From Micromonospora radicis (GTDB lineage: Bacteria; Actinomycetota; Actinomycetes; Mycobacteriales; Micromonosporaceae), in the NCBI RefSeq assembly GCF_003583405.1, contig NZ_QXEC01000003.1, forward strand, positions 1 through 64,000: a DNA stretch of 64,000 nucleotides, read 5' to 3'. The first letter of the stretch is position 1; every line of letters starts with the position of its first letter. The notes under the pieces were generated by a model. The model saw only the letters and a program-made list of their open reading frames with translations. It did no database searches and had not been told where the DNA came from. Below are positions 17,989 through 26,813 of the stretch, piece after piece. The translations under genes were made by a program, and so were the position numbers.

Positions 17989-19790
17989 CGGTTCCCCGGC
18001 TCGTCGTGCGGCAGGTCGTCCCGACCTGCTCCGGGGGCGACGGCCACCGGCAGGTCACCGCCGGTCACGGCGCGTACCACGGCGGCGCGTTCGGCCAGTA
18101 GCCGTTCCGCCTCACCGTTGGCGATCCAGCGGGTGTTCGTGTCGTGCAGGTGCCGTTCGGTGTCGGTGATGGCGACCCGGATCGGGATGCCGGGGCGACC
18201 ACCGACCTTGATCAGGAAGCGGCCCCGGCCGGGCGGCTCCTCGTTCCCGCCCTCCTGCGCCCAGCCCGGCGGCGAGGACCAGGAGGAGACCAGCTCGATC
18301 TCCCGTCTCGACAGCCCCACCACCCGGCCCAGTTCCTCCATCTCCGCCCGGGGCAGTCCGGCGCAGGCCACCATGCCGGCGCGTTCGACGAAGCCCCGGG
18401 CCTTCGCCTTGTCGGCCTCGCTGCCGAGCGCCTCGGCGTCCTTGAGGGTGTGCGTGATCTTGGCGTCGGCGAGGCCGAGGGATCGGTTGAGCCGGGTGAG
18501 CGCGTCGATCCGGTCGACGATGCCGGAGGCGGCGCGCAACGGGCGCCACAGCTCGTCGAGGACGGTGAAGAACCAGCGGCGGGGCGCCAGTCCCGCGTCG
18601 GCCAGGGCGTGCGACGCGGCCACCGTACCGAGCCCGTCGGACCAGGCGGCGAGCATCGCGGCGGCGGTCAGCTGCCCGTCGGCCTCGCCGATGCGGGAGA
18701 TGTCGATGCAGACGGCGGTGGCGTCCGGGTCGATCCGGGTCGACGTGTCCGAGGCGAAGGTGTCGCCCAGCGGTCCGTCGAGGATGCCGAGCAGCGACCG
18801 GTGCAGCGGATCGACGGCGTCGCGGTAGCGGGCCTCCTGGCCCCGGTCGAGGGTGACCTGCCGGACCCGGGGCGGCCCCTCCGCCAGCACGCTGAGCAGC
18901 TGCGGCAGCCGGAACGTCTGGCCCACGGGGGTACGTTCCCGCAGGTGCCGCAGGCAGGCGGAGAGCACCGACTGTTCGTGGTCGCTGATCGGCACACCCC
19001 GGACGATGGTGAGCAGCGCCGCCATCATGTTGAGGACCCGACCGTGGGTCTCGGCGTCCAGGGCCTGCCCCGCCTGGCCACCGATCTTCACCGCGGCGGC
19101 GCCCATGGCGCCCGGGTCCAGGATGTTCAGCCCGCCGACGCCCCGGGCGATGGAGATGACCTGCCCGCCGAGGGCGCGGACCGTGTCGGCGTAGTCGGGC
19201 TTGAGGTCACCGAGCACCAACGGTACGACGCCCTGGGCGCTCAGCCCGATCAGCATCCGGTTGATCAGTGTCGACTTGCCCAGGCCGGGCATCCCGAGCA
19301 TGAACAGCGAGGGGTTGGAGATGTACCGGGCCCGGGTGAACCAGTTGAGCGGGTCACCGCAGACCGTGGCCCCGGTGTGGATGTGCTGGCCCAGCGGGAT
19401 GCCGGTCATCGGGGCGCCGGAGCCGGAGGCGAAGGGCCAGAGCCCGCAGGCCTGAACGGTGGTCGCCCGCCACATGGTGGGCGGGTCCAGCGCGGCCACC
19501 CGGCCGCCACCGAGGGCGTACGAGCCGCGGTGCGGCACGTTGTCGTCCGCGTTGGCTCGGGCGAGTCGCTTCAGGTACCGCTGCTCGGCCGCCGCCTCCT
19601 GCGCCTGGCGCTTGCGTTCGCGGCGCAGCGCACGTGCGGTCTGCCTGCCGGTCTCGTCGATTTCCCGGTCCTGTTCCTCGGCCGGCGGGACCACCAGGTC
19701 GGACATCGCGGTGCGCGGTCCGGAGGCGTGCCGCGGCCAGCCCGCGCCGAGGTCGAGCAGCCGGGCACCACCGTCGGGGGTGGGCGTCAC
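17985..19790 (-). CDS. VirB4-like secretion ATPase
   Basis: 601 residues. A charged coiled-coil-like N-terminus (about 35-80) precedes an AAA/HerA-type core. Walker A is GMPGLGKS with K172. LGDLKPDYADTVRALGG is typical of VirB4/TraC families. Walker B is WFFTVLDELW with D412/E413. The GTG at 19790 follows AAGGAGG and overlaps the upstream stop (GTGA). It lacks the large N-terminal VirB3-contact domain of classical VirB4; the SCO6880-type protein encoded just upstream probably supplies that part, as in other actinobacteria. Confidence 0.88.
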   Translation of the reverse strand: MTPTPDGGARLLDLGAGWPRHASGPRTAMSDLVVPPAEEQDREIDETGRQTARALRRERKRQAQEAAAEQRYLKRLARANADDNVPHRGSYALGGGRVAALDPPTMWRATTVQACGLWPFASGSGAPMTGIPLGQHIHTGATVCGDPLNWFTRARYISNPSLFMLGMPGLGKSTLINRMLIGLSAQGVVPLVLGDLKPDYADTVRALGGQVISIARGVGGLNILDPGAMGAAAVKIGGQAGQALDAETHGRVLNMMAALLTIVRGVPISDHEQSVLSACLRHLRERTPVGQTFRLPQLLSVLAEGPPRVRQVTLDRGQEARYRDAVDPLHRSLLGILDGPLGDTFASDTSTRIDPDATAVCIDISRIGEADGQLTAAAMLAAWSDGLGTVAASHALADAGLAPRRWFFTVLDELWRPLRAASGIVDRIDALTRLNRSLGLADAKITHTLKDAEALGSEADKAKARGFVERAGMVACAGLPRAEMEELGRVVGLSRREIELVSSWSSPPGWAQEGGNEEPPGRGRFLIKVGGRPGIPIRVAITDTERHLHDTNTRWIANGEAERLLAERAAVVRAVTGGDLPVAVAPGAGRDDLPHDEPGNR

Positions 19791-21286
19791 AGCGCCTCCT
19801 TCAGTTCGTGCGGCACCATCGTCTGCTCCCAGGGCAGGATGCCCACGGGAAGGGCGCAGGAGAACGCGGCGGCCTGCATCCGGTCGGCCGGCCGCATCGC
19901 GATGCGGGTGGCCCCGAGCAGGTTGCGCATGGTCACGTCGGCGTCCCGCACGTCGGCGGCCGAGTCGACGGTCAGCGTCACCAGCATCGAGAACTCCACC
20001 AGGCCCGCCCCGGAGGCCTCCTCCGCCGCGGTCTGCTCGGCGGCCTCCATCTCGGAGGCCGCGCGGGCCCGGACCAGGCCACGGGTCGAGTTGGCCATGA
20101 ACTGCGCGGACCGGCGGTCCGACTCGACGATCTTCGCGGAGGTCGCCGGGTCGATCGGTCGGTAGACCAGCGCCACCCGCTTGCGACGGATGCCCATCGC
20201 CGGGTCGAGCAGGCTGCGCAGCACGCCGGAGCGCACCGTGCCACGCGGTGCCAGGGTCAGCAGCCAGCTTCGGGAGACCCCGGAGTCGTGCTGGTAGTGG
20301 GTGACGGTCTCGACGGTGGCGGCCGGCCCGGCGTCGGCCCACTCCAGCCCGGTGCCGCCGTGCTGGGCGCGTACGTCGAGCACCTCGGCGGCGACGGCCG
20401 GGTCGTACGCTACCCGGACCACCTCGGCGATCCGCTCGGCCGACAGCGGCTCCGCCGACCCGCCGCCGGCCGCGATCAGCCCACCCAACACGCCCGGTAG
20501 CCGCAGCGCCAGGTCGGCGAGCATGGTGTCGTGGTCACGCCGGGCGCCGCCGGGCGCCGAGTAGGTGAGGGTGAGGAACGTGTTCATCTCCGACGACGCG
20601 TCCGGGTAACTCTGCACCACCTCCTCCATCACGGCCCGCGCGGCCGGCGGAGCGTCCGGCCGGATGCGGTGCAGTACCTCGGTGGCGAGTCGAGTGCCCG
20701 GGTCCGGTGCGGTCTCGATGACCACGGAGGCGCCCCGCAGGCCCGGTTCGTGCGCGAGCCGGGACAGCCACTCACCCCAGAGCGCCACCCAGGTGTCGAC
20801 CTGGTCGGGATCCACGAGCGAACCGCCGTCCGGCTCGCAGCTGAGCACGATCGTGTACTGGTTGCGGTTGCGGTGGTGGAGCACGCCGAACGGGCGGTCG
20901 TACGGGTCACGCCCCTCCAACATGGTCACCCGGCTGAGCAGGCCGGGTGGCCGGAACCGGCCACCCGGGCGCGTCGACAGCGGCCCGGAGGCGTACAGGT
21001 GCTGCCCCTTGGACTTGCGGCGCAGCCAACCGATCCGGACGGCGGCCATGTCGTAGACGTTGCGGCCGTCGGCGGTGCGGACCGCCAGCGGCCCCAGCAG
21101 CAGCACGAACGGAAGTCCCATCACCAGGGCCGCGTTCAACGAGACCATCGAGGAGATCAGGACCAGCACGAGCCCGCCGAACAGGCCGATGGTGCCGACC
21201 AGGCCCAACGAGCCCAGTCCGGCCTTACGGGGACGTCGCCAGTTGCCGTACGTGGGTGTCTTGATGGATTCCGCGCTCGTACTCAC
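19787..21286 (-). CDS. SCO6880-family type IV secretion protein
   Basis: 499 residues. Two membrane helices near the N-terminus (about 26-70) are followed by a soluble region with the family features RKSKGQHLYASG, a GWLRRK stretch and a C-terminal VGILPWEQT. SCO6880-like proteins are found beside VirB4/VirD4 homologues in actinobacteria and resemble PrgI/VirB3 plus the N-terminal part of VirB4. GTG at 21286 has GAGGAG about 10 bp upstream. Confidence 0.85.
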   Translation of the reverse strand: MSTSAESIKTPTYGNWRRPRKAGLGSLGLVGTIGLFGGLVLVLISSMVSLNAALVMGLPFVLLLGPLAVRTADGRNVYDMAAVRIGWLRRKSKGQHLYASGPLSTRPGGRFRPPGLLSRVTMLEGRDPYDRPFGVLHHRNRNQYTIVLSCEPDGGSLVDPDQVDTWVALWGEWLSRLAHEPGLRGASVVIETAPDPGTRLATEVLHRIRPDAPPAARAVMEEVVQSYPDASSEMNTFLTLTYSAPGGARRDHDTMLADLALRLPGVLGGLIAAGGGSAEPLSAERIAEVVRVAYDPAVAAEVLDVRAQHGGTGLEWADAGPAATVETVTHYQHDSGVSRSWLLTLAPRGTVRSGVLRSLLDPAMGIRRKRVALVYRPIDPATSAKIVESDRRSAQFMANSTRGLVRARAASEMEAAEQTAAEEASGAGLVEFSMLVTLTVDSAADVRDADVTMRNLLGATRIAMRPADRMQAAAFSCALPVGILPWEQTMVPHELKEAL

Positions 21287-21315
21287 GATTTTTGTTCTCC
21301 TCGTCCCGGCATCGG

Positions 21316-22545
21316 CTAGTCACGGTCCCGCTCTGGCAGTGCTCCACTACCGAGGTTGCTGGCGTGCTTGTGGGTGCTGGCCACGACCTGCGCCGCCGTG
21401 GCGGCGACACCGACCGTCTTGGCCGCGATGCCGATCGCGCCCCGGGCAGCCCGGCCAGTTCTCGACCCACCACCGGACCCACCACCCGAACCGCTGCCGG
21501 ACCCACCGGAACCACTGCCGGAACCACCGCCGGACCGGCCACCGGACGCCCCACCGGACCCGCCGGCCGACCGGCCGCCACCCGATGCGCCGCCCGCCGC
21601 CGACTTTCCTCCGCTCGGCCCCCGGGAACCGCCGCCGGAAGCGACCGCACCCCCGGCCATGCCGGCGAGCTTCTTGGCACCGGTGGCCGCAGCGGCACCG
21701 GCGCCGACCCCCGCACCGACGCCGCTGCCGGAGCCGAGGCTGGTCATCGCCGGCACCACCAGGCGCATCAGCGCGGGCAGCGCAACCGCGGCCATCAAGA
21801 GGACTGCGACGCCGGCAAGCTTGTAGTGGCGGGCGTCGTTGCCGCTGGCGCCGATCATCGCCGCGCCCGAGTACATGATCAGCCCGACCACCGGTTTGAA
21901 CGCCAACCAGGCGACCATCCAGGCGATGTGCTTACGCCACCAGTTTCCGCCCCACTCGGACATCGATGCCGCGGCGGCCAGCGGAAGCGTGCCAGTGAGC
22001 AGCACCATCACGCCCAGCCGGATGTACATCAGGATGACGTGGATGCAGCCGGCGATCAGCAGCAGCAGGCCGACGATGATCAGCAGGAAGGCGGTGAGCC
22101 CGTCCGTGCCGCAGTTGGCGATCAGCTTGAGCTGTGCCTTGATGCCCTGTTCGTAGAGATGCTCGGAGTAGGAGTCCGCTTCCTTGGCGAGCCAGTCGGC
22201 CACCCACCAGGCGGCACTCACCGCGATGATCAGGCGGACCAGACCCATGAGCGCCACGGTCAGGGACTGCCCCTTGCGCTCCAGCGCCATCCGGAAGGCG
22301 GCTACCAACAGCGACGCGACCGCGATCGTGACGACCAGCCAGTTCGTCTGGGAATGGATGCTGCCGTTGATCTCCGGACTGCTGAGAGTGGGGACGTTGC
22401 CGAGCTCGGCGAAGAGTTCGACCGCCGCGCCCAGGATGGCGCTGGCGATGTCGCTGAGAATGCCGTCGATACCCCGTTCGAAGAAGCCGACGACCTGGCC
22501 GATGGTGCCGATGTAGACGGCGTCGCCGGTGGCGCAGTCGCTCAC
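21316..22545 (-). CDS. VirB6/TrbL-like polytopic membrane protein
   Basis: 409 residues. About six hydrophobic segments lie between residues 55 and 300, including a long pair around LLIIVGLLLLIAG. A C-terminal tail of more than 100 residues follows, almost entirely Gly, Ser and Ala, with repeated GSGSGG-type units. The N-terminal region has two Cys residues. Its position between the pilin-like genes and SCO6880, and its topology, fit the VirB6 inner-membrane channel component. GTG at 22545 starts 1 bp after the upstream stop, with GAGGTG before it. Confidence 0.8.
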   Translation of the reverse strand: MSDCATGDAVYIGTIGQVVGFFERGIDGILSDIASAILGAAVELFAELGNVPTLSSPEINGSIHSQTNWLVVTIAVASLLVAAFRMALERKGQSLTVALMGLVRLIIAVSAAWWVADWLAKEADSYSEHLYEQGIKAQLKLIANCGTDGLTAFLLIIVGLLLLIAGCIHVILMYIRLGVMVLLTGTLPLAAAASMSEWGGNWWRKHIAWMVAWLAFKPVVGLIMYSGAAMIGASGNDARHYKLAGVAVLLMAAVALPALMRLVVPAMTSLGSGSGVGAGVGAGAAAATGAKKLAGMAGGAVASGGGSRGPSGGKSAAGGASGGGRSAGGSGGASGGRSGGGSGSGSGGSGSGSGGGSGGGSRTGRAARGAIGIAAKTVGVAATAAQVVASTHKHASNLGSGALPERDRD

Positions 22546-22546
22546 G

Positions 22547-23287
22547 TCACACCTCGTCCCACAGCACGAAACCGACGAGCGAGACAACCGGGTTGGCCCG
22601 GGTGTGCAACCCACCGGAGGTCAACGGGCGTAGCCGCCAGTCCACCCCGTTCCAGTCCACCGTGTAGTCGACGGAGGCGTAGAGCACGTTCGCCTGCCGG
22701 ACCAGCACCCGGACCGTGGCGGTGCCCGGTGAGTACCTCAGCACGAGGAACCCGGCCAGCGAGTTGACGGTCTGCATCGGCCCGGTGTCGGGCATCGACG
22801 CGCGCATCGCGTCGAAGTAGTCCCGCCCCATGCCGGGCACGAGCTGCTGGTCGCTGACCGTACGCCAGTCGGGGCCGCTCATCTGCCGGGAGATGGTGTG
22901 CACGGCCATGGCCGCCCCCAGCGGGGTGTGCGCGAAGCACCAGAGCAGCGGACCGGTGGTCTTCAGCGGCCCTGCCGTAGCCGACACCGGCGTGTCCGCG
23001 CCATTCAACGGCCGCCAGACGATGTCCTTCGGTGCCTCGCTCGGGAGCTGCTGCGCGGAGTCGTCGGTGCGGCAGCCCTGCGGCCGGGTTCCGTCCGGGC
23101 CGAGGTCGCCGATCACCGGGCCGGCGGCCGTCACGCTGGAGTTGGCGTCCCGGCCGCCGCCGAGCGCCACGACCGTGCCGGTACAGAGGGCGAGGGCGAG
23201 AAAGGCGGCCGACAGTTGCCACCGGCGGTGCTGCCAGAACGGCTGCTCCCCGGCCACCTCGTCATTGGAACCGAATCTCATTCTCAT
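22547..23287 (-). CDS. Single-TM protein of the secretion operon
   Basis: 246 residues with a cytoplasmic N-terminus, one membrane helix (about 25-43) and a soluble extracytoplasmic domain with one Cys pair (C72 region and the CFAHTP segment). The family is not recognised by name. The size and topology are those of VirB8-like components (one helix, then a periplasm-side NTF2-like domain), and the RYSPGTATVRVLVRQ...VDYTVDWNGVDWRL strand pattern is compatible with that. ATG at 23287 has AAAGGTG upstream. An internal ATG two codons later is an alternative. Confidence 0.7.
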   Translation of the reverse strand: MRMRFGSNDEVAGEQPFWQHRRWQLSAAFLALALCTGTVVALGGGRDANSSVTAAGPVIGDLGPDGTRPQGCRTDDSAQQLPSEAPKDIVWRPLNGADTPVSATAGPLKTTGPLLWCFAHTPLGAAMAVHTISRQMSGPDWRTVSDQQLVPGMGRDYFDAMRASMPDTGPMQTVNSLAGFLVLRYSPGTATVRVLVRQANVLYASVDYTVDWNGVDWRLRPLTSGGLHTRANPVVSLVGFVLWDEV

Positions 23288-23339
23288 GGCACCTTTCCCT
23301 CTCCGGCTGACCACCGTCCGGGCTTGCGATCCACGCGGA

Positions 23340-23702
23340 TCAGGGATTCGACGAGGCGCTCGACGACGGGCCGGTGAACATCCAGCTGACGATCGGTCCG
23401 GCCATGGCGACCAGGATGCAGCCGCCCAGTACCATGCCGAGCCGGCTCATGTGCTCCGAACTCTCGCCGCGCTTGTGCGAGATGGCCATCACCGCACCGG
23501 TGATCAGGACACCGACCACACCGGCCGCCGTACCGGCCCAGGCGACGAGGCCCAGCACCTGCTGCACCTTCACGGCCAGGCCGTCGGGCAGCTGGCCGTT
23601 GATCGAGGGTTGTGGTACGACGTCGCCACCCTCCGGTCCAGGCGCCGTGAGGAAACTGGAGACCCGAATCAGGCTGCTGTAGTACAAGTCGGTGAGGAAC
23701 AC
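23340..23702 (-). CDS. Small VirB2-like membrane protein
   Basis: 120 residues with two hydrophobic helices (about 50-73 and 88-110) joined by a basic loop (SHKRGE). This matches the two-helix topology of VirB2 pilins. The region from AWAGTAAGVVGVLITGA to AGPIVSWM is clearly paralogous to the C-terminus of the next gene upstream in the operon (23762-24472). GTG at 23702 follows AAGGAG at 6 bp. Confidence 0.72.
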   Translation of the reverse strand: MFLTDLYYSSLIRVSSFLTAPGPEGGDVVPQPSINGQLPDGLAVKVQQVLGLVAWAGTAAGVVGVLITGAVMAISHKRGESSEHMSRLGMVLGGCILVAMAGPIVSWMFTGPSSSASSNP

Positions 23703-23761
23703 TGCGTCTCCTTATGAATCGGGCATCTTCCAGTCGGCCGGACCGGCGTCCGGCGCGATGA

Positions 23762-24472
23762 TCATTTGACGAGAGCGAGCCAGCTGACGATCGGGCCGGC
23801 GGTCGTCGCGAGCAGGCAGGCCGCGACGACGAACGCGAGGTGCTTCGTGTACTCGGTCCGCTCCTCGAGAGCGCCGCGACGAAGCTGGGACGCCAGCGTC
23901 GCACCGGTGATGAGCAGACCGGTCACGGCCGCGGCACTCACCAGCCACGCCATGAAGTTGAGCAGCTTCTGGACCGATCCGTGCTCGTTGGTGTTGATCG
24001 TGTACGGCTCGATGGCCGGCGGCGAGAAGTTCACGCTGTTGATCGGGCTGTCACACTCGAACTTCCCGGCATGGACCAGACCCGACAGCCAGCACGTCCT
24101 CGCACCGGTGATGTTGATGTTGTCCTTGGTCACGGATTCGCCGGCGAGACCGGTGAACATCTCGACGTCCATGTAGATCGAGTCGCCCTCCTTGTACTCG
24201 GTCACCAGCGGGATCGGAATGGGCAGACCGATCGTCATCTTGGGGATGCAGTGCCGGTCGCTGCCGTCGCCGCGTGGCCTCGCCCTGACCGTGTCGGACT
24301 TGATGCAGAGCCGGTAGTGGTAGTGGACGTCCTTGGTCTCGACCTCGACGAGGTAGATGCCGTCGGGCGGCTCCGGCGCAGCAGCGGCGGCGGGCGGCGT
24401 CAGACCCAGCCCGAGCAGCCCCAGCAGGGCGCCGACGACGACCGCCGCCGCGTTGCGGGCCACCCCGGTCAC
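23762..24472 (-). CDS. Exported protein with ectodomain and VirB2-like C-terminal helices
   Basis: 236 residues. It has a signal peptide (about 1-35), an extracytoplasmic beta-rich domain with four Cys (about 38-150), then two C-terminal helices (about 168-190 and 210-232) that match the small pilin-like protein of 23340-23702 (LLITGA, AGPIVSW). I infer a pilin-like subunit with an added head domain. The GTG at 24472 follows GGAGG and overlaps the upstream stop (GTGA), so it is translationally coupled. Confidence 0.75.
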   Translation of the reverse strand: MTGVARNAAAVVVGALLGLLGLGLTPPAAAAAPEPPDGIYLVEVETKDVHYHYRLCIKSDTVRARPRGDGSDRHCIPKMTIGLPIPIPLVTEYKEGDSIYMDVEMFTGLAGESVTKDNINITGARTCWLSGLVHAGKFECDSPINSVNFSPPAIEPYTINTNEHGSVQKLLNFMAWLVSAAAVTGLLITGATLASQLRRGALEERTEYTKHLAFVVAACLLATTAGPIVSWLALVK

Positions 24473-25023
24473 GGCTGCCTCCGTGGTTCGACGCGCGGGC
24501 CGACCAGGGTGGACAACCGGACCAACTGCCGGGGTGGGTGCTTCGGCTCCTCGCCCACCCGGTACGACGGGATCCACGGCACCCGGTGCACCGGGGCGAC
24601 CGAGCGCAGCAGGCGGATCCGGCCGAGCAGCGGCGGCGGCAGGCGGCCGGGCGCGTCGGCGATCAGCACCACGCCCAGCAGCCGCATCCCGGCCGGGTGT
24701 CGGCCCTCCTTCATCGCGTGCAGCGCGCGGGAGACCGCCCGTAGCCCGTCGTGGTTCGTCCGCCCGGCCACCATCACCCGGGCGGGTTCGGCCAGCGCCG
24801 GGTCCGGCCAGCGGCAGCCGATGTCGGTGCCGCCCAGCAGCCGGGTGAGCGTGGAGGCGCCGGCACCGCCGTGGGCGCCGATCCACCCGATACCGTCCTC
24901 GGAGAGGCTGTCGCGTCGCCAGTCCGGGCCATCGTCGAACATCGGTATGCCGAACGGCTCCGCCAGCCCCGATCTCATGGCCGAGACCTCCGGTCGTTGT
25001 ACCGCCACGGATCCGTTGCCCAT
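24469..25023 (-). CDS. DUF6668-like protein with defective P-loop
   Basis: 184 residues, the first gene of the secretion-like operon. GAHGGAGASTL resembles a Walker A loop of MinD/ParA type but lacks the conserved Lys before Ser, so nucleotide binding is doubtful. The sequence VMVAGRTNHDGLRAVSRALHAM continues the ParA-like pattern. Proteins of this sort (I believe DUF6668) recur with SCO6880 genes. The ATG at 25023 has GAGG close upstream. A role in positioning or regulating the ATPases is my guess. Confidence 0.7.
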   Translation of the reverse strand: MGNGSVAVQRPEVSAMRSGLAEPFGIPMFDDGPDWRRDSLSEDGIGWIGAHGGAGASTLTRLLGGTDIGCRWPDPALAEPARVMVAGRTNHDGLRAVSRALHAMKEGRHPAGMRLLGVVLIADAPGRLPPPLLGRIRLLRSVAPVHRVPWIPSYRVGEEPKHPPRQLVRLSTLVGPRVEPRRQP

Positions 25024-25221
25024 CTGCCTCGCCCCCTTCCCTGCTCGCCGCTGCGGTCATCGGCCGTACCACCGGCCACTGGTGACGGCCGCTTAACGGC
25101 GCTGCCGGGCGCTCGGTTCAGGACGAGTTCTGGGTTTTTTTTCTCGGAACATCGGCCGCCCGGCGAACCCAGCGCCGTTGCGCCCGTAGAGCACGGGTGG
25201 AGCCGACCCTGGAGGAGACCG
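25024..25221. promoter_or_regulatory. Divergent promoter region of the secretion-like operon
   Basis: A 198-bp gap lies between the divergent DUF6668-like gene and the gene at 25222. It contains an uninterrupted run of eight T (25135-25142) flanked by GTTC and GGAAC arms. No consensus -10/-35 can be named with confidence. Confidence 0.5.
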
Positions 25222-25740
25222 ATGCGTCCACCGCGTGCCCACCAGAACGAAGCCGTCCGCGGCCCGACCTCGCGACGTACGTGGCCGAGCCCGACTCCAC
25301 CGTCCGCGGTGGTGGCCGCGGCGGCACTCGCCAGCCTCCGTCGCGCGCAGCACACGCAGGCCACGGCGACGCCTACCGCCACCGACGAGCCTCGGCGGGT
25401 GGAGCAGCCGCAGGTCCGGGACATCGACGGACGCACCGCCGAGCGGGACCGTGCCTGGGCCCGCGCCAACCAGGCCCGCGGTCTGGCCGCCAAGGAGTAC
25501 CTCGACGACCGGGCCACCCCGACCGGACACGCCGCCGCGGCCAAGGAATCACACGAGCGGCACTGGACCGCCGCCGATCACTCCCGCTGGCGGCGGTTGG
25601 CCCTGGCCGCGCCGGCCGGTCCACGGTTCGCCCCGGCGGCCCGACTCACCAGCGTGCGCAACGCCGGGGGAAGGAGCCGAACCGGCCTGCTCCCGTCACC
25701 CGCCGTACCCCGCCGCCGCCGCGCCGGACGGTCCCGATAG
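25222..25740 (+). CDS. Arg/Ala-rich hypothetical protein
   Basis: 172 residues, divergent from the secretion-like operon. It begins with ATG at 25222 behind a very strong GGAGGAG site, which is the main reason to believe it. The sequence is basic and Ala-rich, with a helical RDIDGRTAERDRAWARANQA segment and a strongly basic C-terminus (PRRRRAGRSR). No family is recognised. Arginine richness and the location suggest a DNA- or partner-binding accessory factor, but this is speculative. Confidence 0.6.
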   Translation: MRPPRAHQNEAVRGPTSRRTWPSPTPPSAVVAAAALASLRRAQHTQATATPTATDEPRRVEQPQVRDIDGRTAERDRAWARANQARGLAAKEYLDDRATPTGHAAAAKESHERHWTAADHSRWRRLALAAPAGPRFAPAARLTSVRNAGGRSRTGLLPSPAVPRRRRAGRSR

Positions 25741-25817
25741 CACGGCGGGACTGCGGCGCAGCCGACGGCGGACCGGGGGACCCACCACCATGAGTAGGTG
25801 GACGCGGTCTCCGACTA

Positions 25818-26813
25818 CTACTTGCCTCGCCGCCGGCCGCCGTGGCTGTTGCGGCGGATCGGTTCGGACGGACCTGCCGTCGGATTCTGCTGGTATCCGT
25901 AGCCGCCCGGCCGGTAGTTCACCGAGTTGGATCGGCCGGTCGACTTGTGTTGCGACACTTCCTTGGCGGCCGCTTTCCTGTCCACCTTGCTGTAGTAGTC
26001 AGTCAACGTAACCTGCACCTTTGGGGGAAGGTCGGTCCAGTTCTCCTGCTTTGTGATCTCCGCCCGATGTTCGACCAGGAAGTTCTTGCTGCTCTCGTAG
26101 GGATCACCACGCTTGTCGTTGAACGCTTTGACCGCCTCGACGACGCCACTGACCAGGGTGCCGGCAAAGGCGATGTCCGTCCTCCCCCCGGCGAGTGCCG
26201 ATACTGCGGTGACGAAGCCGCCGGCGGCGCTGACCAGATCAGCCACGATCTCGACGCCCGGCTTGCTGGTCCCACGCTTCAGCTGGGAGACCGACTGCTG
26301 CAGGCCGGTCTCCACGTCAATCTCCTTCTCCTTCGCCGATTTGGCCTTCTCGTACGTCGAGTAGACCCCGCTCACGGCCGTCATCACTCCGCCAGCGCCT
26401 TGCACGTACTGCCCAGCGGTCTCGAGACTCGGAAACGCCCCCTGCAGGCCGGCGCCGACGAGACTGGTGACCGGCCCTGCAGTTCCCAGCCAGTAGTACG
26501 CCTTCTCACCGAACCTCGCCAACAGCGAACCGTCGGTGGCCTCGGCGACCACATCCCCGCCCACATCCCTCAGCGAGATGGAGCTCGACGACTCGTGGGA
26601 TCCGCTCGGTGACGGCGGCGAGTCGTCCAACAGCTCGCTTTCGACAATCGGATCAAGCGACTGGTTTCTGGTCGGGGGAGCCACCGGCATGGTGGTGGCG
26701 CGGTGCGGGTAGGGCCGCACTTCCTCCCCTAAGCCGTCTGCTGGTGCCGACCCTCGCCGTCGGCGAAGATCGCTCAGGCTCAGGGCGTCGAAGTCGAAAC
26801 TCGGATCGGACAT
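25818..26813 (-). CDS. Ser/Arg-tailed protein of unknown function (helical hydrophobic core)
   Basis: 331 residues. The N-terminus is disordered and starts MSDPSFDFDALSLSDLRRRR. A Ser/Pro-rich stretch (about 45-85), a Gly/Ala-rich hydrophobic helical core (about 95-245, GTAGPVTSLVGAGLQG, AGGFVTAVSALAGG) and a basic tail ending GGRRRGK follow. ATG at 26813 has AGGAG at 6 bp. By eye the GC content is clearly lower than in its neighbours, which points to acquisition from elsewhere. Its layout resembles the genes at 62483-63544 and 63738-64000. The function is unknown. Confidence 0.7.
   Translation of the reverse strand: MSDPSFDFDALSLSDLRRRRGSAPADGLGEEVRPYPHRATTMPVAPPTRNQSLDPIVESELLDDSPPSPSGSHESSSSISLRDVGGDVVAEATDGSLLARFGEKAYYWLGTAGPVTSLVGAGLQGAFPSLETAGQYVQGAGGVMTAVSGVYSTYEKAKSAKEKEIDVETGLQQSVSQLKRGTSKPGVEIVADLVSAAGGFVTAVSALAGGRTDIAFAGTLVSGVVEAVKAFNDKRGDPYESSKNFLVEHRAEITKQENWTDLPPKVQVTLTDYYSKVDRKAAAKEVSQHKSTGRSNSVNYRPGGYGYQQNPTAGPSEPIRRNSHGGRRRGK

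Noticed and set aside
18144..20165. A 673-codon plus-strand frame opposite the VirB4-like gene
   Set aside because: No motifs; antisense to a protein with intact Walker A and B.
11273..25740. Integrative conjugative element
   Set aside because: No integrase, relaxase, Rep protein, tRNA junction or flanking direct repeats could be found within the window; the operon alone does not prove mobility.
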